From the NCBI GenBank assembly GCA_040394635.1, contig JBEBRW010000003.1, positions 1 to 64,000 on the forward strand: a stretch of DNA of 64,000 nucleotides. Reading direction: 5' to 3'. Every line of letters begins with the position of its first letter. Position 1 is the stretch's first letter. The notes below the pieces were generated by a model. The model saw nothing but the letters and a program-made list of their open reading frames with translations, made no database searches and was not told where the DNA came from. The position numbers were made by a program, and so were the translations under genes. Origin of the DNA: UBA5239 sp040394635. GTDB lineage: Bacteria > Verrucomicrobiota > Lentisphaeria > Victivallales > Victivallaceae. This document shows positions 60,763 to 64,000 of this stretch, in pieces.

Positions 60763-62079
60763 TCAAATCAGTTCTTTTTCAGTGAGATAGTTGACGGCAT
60801 TGACATAGAGCTCGCCGTTATTCTGGATGAACCGGGTGAAGTCGCCAAAAGCATCACCAGCGGCGAGAATATCACTGATTGAAAGCTGTTTTGCCCAGTG
60901 GACCAGAGCGTCAACAATTTCCAGTATCGCTATGAATGTTGTAAACTTCAACGTCCCACGGAACAGCCGGAACTCGACGGTATTTGTATTTTCGAAATTC
61001 ACGGCCTGATAACGTGTCCCGGAAGATTTGCCGTAAACGTCCTTCACTGGTTGGCCGTTGCTCTTCTTGAAGCAAGCCCAGTGCGTTTCCTTACGACGTG
61101 CGATAACTTCAAAATTTGACTGGTACTTGGATATGAACCAGTCAATCAGAAGCCATTTGTAACTTGAAAGATAATTCCTCGATACATGAACATGCAGACC
61201 GCAGGATTCAGTACCCAGATCATGGGACCGCATACCGGCTGAAGACATTTGCCGTAAAATATCGGCCCAGTCGAGTTCCTTATGCCGTTTGAGCGTTATC
61301 GGATGACTGACAAGCTCAAATCCATGCTCGGGTATTGAACCATCCTCTTTCAGGTAAAAAGTCTCTTCACCATCTGAAATGGATTCGGCAATATTTTTGC
61401 AGTCATAACTGCTGGACAGACCACCAGCTTCAAGCTCGAACCCAAGGTAGGCCAAACACGTTTCATCGTCCTTGTCGGAGGACTGGAAATTGAGGTAAGG
61501 CTCATAACTGTAATCGTGAACGTTGCTCGAATGATTCTGGTCATAACAGTATTGGCAATAGGTCCCGTCGTCATGGTAATAGGCGTTATCATTATGGACA
61601 ACTGAATCGCAATCATTGCATATAGAGTAGTAATTTTCAAAGCATCGACCGCATAAGGGGGCATCTTCATCGCCGTGGTTATCTGAAGACCAGTTCCCGC
61701 ACTCAAGGCACTGATAGGCTTCATCTGAGCATGAATCACACCAATATTCATCCAAATCGTCAATCCGATTGAAGTCATCAGAAGCGGAATACTGGTTACA
61801 TCTGGGACAATATGACAAGTGTTCCAGTTGACAGGTGTTGCAATATACCTCGCCGTCACGGTCAACAACATAGTCGTTTTCCGTATCGATAAACGACTCC
61901 CGGCAACAGCTACACTCTTGCAGATGCTCCTGCCGACAATCCGGACACAATTCGACCATATCGCCGTCAACCTCGAACGATTCAACTTCCTCGACCGTGC
62001 CACAAAGATGACAGGCGACATCCTCCAGAACCGCTGTTTTTTGCTCAATGCCCGACAGATCATTCGCCACGATACACAT
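60763..62079 (-). CDS. Amidoligase with ten-knuckle Cys-rich N-terminal region
   Basis: This is a 438-residue protein. Residues 23-178 contain ten CxxC knuckles (Cys at 23/26, 45/48, 56/59, 80/83, 91/94, 114/117, 124/127, 143/146, 154/157, 175/178), so several zinc ribbons in a row. From about 210 the amidoligase domain of the glutamine-synthetase-like COOH-NH2 ligase superfamily begins. Visible are YLGFELEAGG (metal-binding Glu), EDGSIPEHGFELVSHP, CGLHVHVS, YQAVNFENTNTVEFRLFRGT with the Arg. It would form an amide bond using ATP. The partner amidotransferase follows at once. The acceptor is unknown. GGAGG lies 5 bases before the ATG. Confidence 0.83.
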   Translation of the reverse strand: MCIVANDLSGIEQKTAVLEDVACHLCGTVEEVESFEVDGDMVELCPDCRQEHLQECSCCRESFIDTENDYVVDRDGEVYCNTCQLEHLSYCPRCNQYSASDDFNRIDDLDEYWCDSCSDEAYQCLECGNWSSDNHGDEDAPLCGRCFENYYSICNDCDSVVHNDNAYYHDDGTYCQYCYDQNHSSNVHDYSYEPYLNFQSSDKDDETCLAYLGFELEAGGLSSSYDCKNIAESISDGEETFYLKEDGSIPEHGFELVSHPITLKRHKELDWADILRQMSSAGMRSHDLGTESCGLHVHVSRNYLSSYKWLLIDWFISKYQSNFEVIARRKETHWACFKKSNGQPVKDVYGKSSGTRYQAVNFENTNTVEFRLFRGTLKFTTFIAILEIVDALVHWAKQLSISDILAAGDAFGDFTRFIQNNGELYVNAVNYLTEKELI

Positions 62080-62198
62080 ATAAACCTCCGTTGGTTGTTG
62101 TTTCCAACAGAGGCTGACGGGTAATACTCTATGTCAAAGGTGGGGCACTTCTAAATTTCGCCTCGGATCGGCAGACCGCAAGCCCCACGGGCGCTCGA

Positions 62199-62226
62199 AT
62201 TATATGCTTCGGCTACAAATAGTGAA
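62199..62226 (-). promoter_or_regulatory. Candidate promoter of the amidoligase-amidotransferase operon
   Basis: On the minus strand TTCACT (62221-62226), 16 bases and a perfect TATAAT (62199-62204) lie about 120 bases before the amidoligase start. This is just downstream of a terminator for the preceding gene, so the operon appears independently transcribed. Confidence 0.45.
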
Positions 62227-62240
62227 CACCGGAGCAGGAC

Positions 62241-62272
62241 AAAAAAATAGCCACCCGGAAATCCCGGATGGC
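62241..62272 (-). terminator. Intrinsic terminator of the zinc-ribbon transcript
   Basis: On the minus strand GCCATCCGG and CCGGGTGGC pair (one G-U) around a short loop, followed by TATTTTTTT. It lies 38 bases after the stop of the zinc-ribbon gene at 62311. Confidence 0.85.
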
Positions 62273-62310
62273 ATAGTTAGAGAAAAGTGAACGATAGGGT
62301 TTGTTGTTGT

Positions 62311-63411
62311 TTATTCTCCCAAAACTACAGCACAGAATATAATGTTGCCAATAAAACCGATGATGCCCAGTAGCATCCCAACGAATCCGATTTTATTTCC
62401 TCTGCGGTTTGCGATTATGCCAATGATCATAGCAGGAGTCGAAAAGAAGAAACCAGCCATTGGAAGCAACCCTGCAATGCCAAGAATAATACTGATACGA
62501 GCAAGGCTGGACTTTCGTACTTTTATTGATGATTCCTCTGACACCTCGTAATTCTCATCCATGATGCATCGTTCAGTCCAAAGCCGGTATATTTTATAAA
62601 TCAAAAGAAGAGTGAGAAGGTTCAATGCAATATATACTATTTGCATCGTGCCGGTAAACGTTATGACCGAAAAGACCAGCCCGACTATAGACAGGATGCC
62701 ACATCCAACCATGGATAATTGATCATAAGAGGTTTGTACTGCCTTTTTGTTCGGTTGGATCAGAGTAGAGATAAGAATTGTCAGTCTTCCATAAATGGCC
62801 ACCGCACAGGCTCCAAATATGATGGAAAACAGCCTTATTCCAAATTTATCATCTCCCTGAAATAAACCGGCAATAACCATTCCGATTCCACGCAATGCGC
62901 TAAATCCGCAGCCAACCCCAAAAATTAATATCAAAATATACATCAGTAAATTTAATTTTGCTCTAGATCGATCGTTTGCATCTGACTGTGGAGCTTCTTC
63001 TTCAGTGGTGGAGATCAGAGGTTGAAATGTGTACTGACAGGTATGACACTGGAAAGCTTGAGCGGGGTTGGCTGTGCCGCATTCAGTACAGAATTTGGCC
63101 TTATTGGTAAAGAAACCATGCTGACATTTCTCGCAGGTGACTTCAGTTCCCAACAGCTCCTCCGGTACTTCATATTGTTGATGGCAACCGGGACAGACCG
63201 TCAAGCAGTCTTTTCCCTCTTGAACCAGAAAGACGCTGTCGCACTTCCGGCACTTGGCGGCTGAATCCGTGTTGGCAATGCCGCACTCTGGACAGAATTT
63301 GGCCTTACCGGCGACAAAGTCCCGCTGACATTTCTCGCAAGTCAGTTCCTTTCCCTGATCCTCATCAGAGACATTGTACTTCTGGTAACAGTTCGGACAG
63401 ATTGTTTTCAT
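62311..63411 (-). CDS. Multi-zinc-ribbon membrane protein with DUF4190-like end
   Basis: This 366-residue protein has six zinc-knuckle pairs in the first ~130 residues, in two repeats of an MJ0042-like ribbon plus a double-zinc ribbon (ICPNCYQKYN...CEKCQRDF, FCPECGIAN...CRKCDSVF, then VCPGCHQQY, CEKCQHGF, FCTECGTAN, CHTCQYTF). About seven membrane segments follow. The last two resemble DUF4190 (RISIILGIAGLLPM, then GMLLGIIGFIGN). It is a paralogue of the element A protein at 51903-52577. Function unknown. Confidence 0.8.
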   Translation of the reverse strand: MKTICPNCYQKYNVSDEDQGKELTCEKCQRDFVAGKAKFCPECGIANTDSAAKCRKCDSVFLVQEGKDCLTVCPGCHQQYEVPEELLGTEVTCEKCQHGFFTNKAKFCTECGTANPAQAFQCHTCQYTFQPLISTTEEEAPQSDANDRSRAKLNLLMYILILIFGVGCGFSALRGIGMVIAGLFQGDDKFGIRLFSIIFGACAVAIYGRLTILISTLIQPNKKAVQTSYDQLSMVGCGILSIVGLVFSVITFTGTMQIVYIALNLLTLLLIYKIYRLWTERCIMDENYEVSEESSIKVRKSSLARISIILGIAGLLPMAGFFFSTPAMIIGIIANRRGNKIGFVGMLLGIIGFIGNIIFCAVVLGE

Positions 63412-63448
63412 ATGACCCCTAAGTTGGCTGTTTATTTTTGGTTCGCAT

Positions 63449-63916
63449 TCAATATGATCCGCATAATCGAATCACCCGGAAATAAATTTCCGTCTCTACT
63501 TCCATCCCATATTTTCCTTTTATGCCATGCTCTGGTGCTATAGCCAGAATCCTCCTGCAAACATATTCCTTTGCAGTTCGGTAACGTCTAAATGGTACTT
63601 GGACCTCTTCGGAATAGGTAGGTCCTCTGGAAGTATATTTTGACATATTTCGCCGCCAATCGTCAATAATTTCCATGGCCGTCATAAAATTTTCATCTCT
63701 GGATGGCTCTATTGCCATGACTATTCGAAAAGCTTCTTTATCCCAATAAGCGGCACGTGCCGAATTTATGGCAGGAATTCCGATACAAAGGATCAGTAAC
63801 ACGGCAATACAAATACAAACCACGACCTTTATTTTCTTTTTCGTCGCCATCCCTGAATGATGATATAAGTCCTTTGCTCGATCAATGAGCGAGTTTATCT
63901 TTCTGAAGATATTCAC
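63449..63916 (-). CDS. Single-pass membrane protein of unknown function
   Basis: This 155-residue protein has a basic N-terminus, one membrane segment at about residues 29-47 (VVVCICIAVLLILCIGIPA) and a charged soluble domain. The start is uncertain: GTG at 63916 has no clear ribosome-binding site, and an ATG at 63850 is an alternative. It is 37 bases upstream of the zinc-ribbon gene on the same strand. The final 84 bases of the window show no feature. Confidence 0.55.
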   Translation of the reverse strand: MNIFRKINSLIDRAKDLYHHSGMATKKKIKVVVCICIAVLLILCIGIPAINSARAAYWDKEAFRIVMAIEPSRDENFMTAMEIIDDWRRNMSKYTSRGPTYSEEVQVPFRRYRTAKEYVCRRILAIAPEHGIKGKYGMEVETEIYFRVIRLCGSY

Positions 63917-64000
63917 AAATGGGGTGGTATCGATATGGCTACGGCTGGGGTGTTGTTTATATTCTATGAAAGATTCTTCAGGAACATTGGAAACAACAGG

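Larger units (their letters stand above)
54443..64000. mobile_element. Second accessory block (element B), right end outside window
   Basis: It begins at the tRNA-Pro 3' half and runs to the window end with AT-rich accessory genes: RhuM, unknowns, an AlbA_2 protein, a primase-type ATPase, a serine recombinase, glutamine amidotransferase, amidoligase and zinc-ribbon proteins. Paralogues of its recombinase and zinc-ribbon genes occur in element A, suggesting related elements in tandem. No integrase is seen in the visible part. The 54500-54780 gap is AT-rich with no gene. Confidence 0.55.

Overview
This window looks like a chromosome segment of a Gram-negative member of the PVC superphylum, most likely a gut-type Lentisphaerota (Victivallis-like). 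The reasons are: four genes for pseudopilins that share an [24 protein letters not shown]-type N-terminus and a C-terminal H-x9-DG motif; large secreted glycan-active proteins; a Kdo/heptose/Lpt lipopolysaccharide cluster; and a moderately GC-rich coding style. The genus assignment is inference. No rRNA, CRISPR array or complete tRNA is visible.

Layout. (1) 1-4.3 kb is the end of the spc ribosomal operon (rplF-rplR-rpsE-rplO-secY, without rpmD), followed by an unusual cytidylate kinase/hot-dog thioesterase fusion. (2) 4.3-8.9 kb holds a sodium:solute symporter and a pseudopilin plus DUF4091 pair. (3) 9.2-18.2 kb is housekeeping: fabF-lipA-histidine kinase-UPF1-like helicase in one minus-strand run, and archaeal-type purO overlapping a uvrD/pcrA helicase gene. 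(4) 18.3-23.7 kb is a GntR/LacI-type regulator followed by a pseudopilin and two secreted carbohydrate-related proteins. (5) 23.8-34.0 kb is a GT39-like membrane transferase, a NahK-like sugar kinase, and an envelope operon (heptose kinase, kdsB, kdsA, kdsC, a giant OstA/LptA-like protein, lptB, hpf). (6) 34-38.2 kb holds an ankyrin protein, a YibE/F protein, alkaline phosphatase and a small membrane protein. (7) 38.3-46.4 kb holds two convergent cassettes: ROK regulator-pseudopilin-secreted hydrolase-like protein, and AraC regulator/pseudopilin-DUF4874/DUF4832-nucleoside hydrolase.

(8) From about 46.5 kb to the window end is accessory, visibly more AT-rich DNA. A 24-bp direct repeat containing the 3' end of a tRNA-Pro gene (46483-46506 and 54443-54466) brackets an ~8-kb integrative element. 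It carries a tyrosine integrase, a divergent palm-fold (family A/phage-RNAP-like) polymerase candidate, a nuclease lipoprotein, zinc-ribbon membrane proteins, GATC-rich iteron-like repeats and a small serine recombinase. A 50-nt 3' half of tRNA-Pro(CGG) at the second repeat suggests that another element begins there and runs past the window. This second block carries RhuM, a Schlafen/AlbA_2 protein, a primase-type ATPase, a second serine recombinase, and a class II glutamine amidotransferase paired with a zinc-knuckle-rich amidoligase.

The two most intriguing themes are the four-fold 'pseudopilin + secreted glycan protein' cassettes, three of them with regulators of different families, and the tRNA-Pro-associated tandem elements with the polymerase-like protein and the amidoligase/amidotransferase pair.
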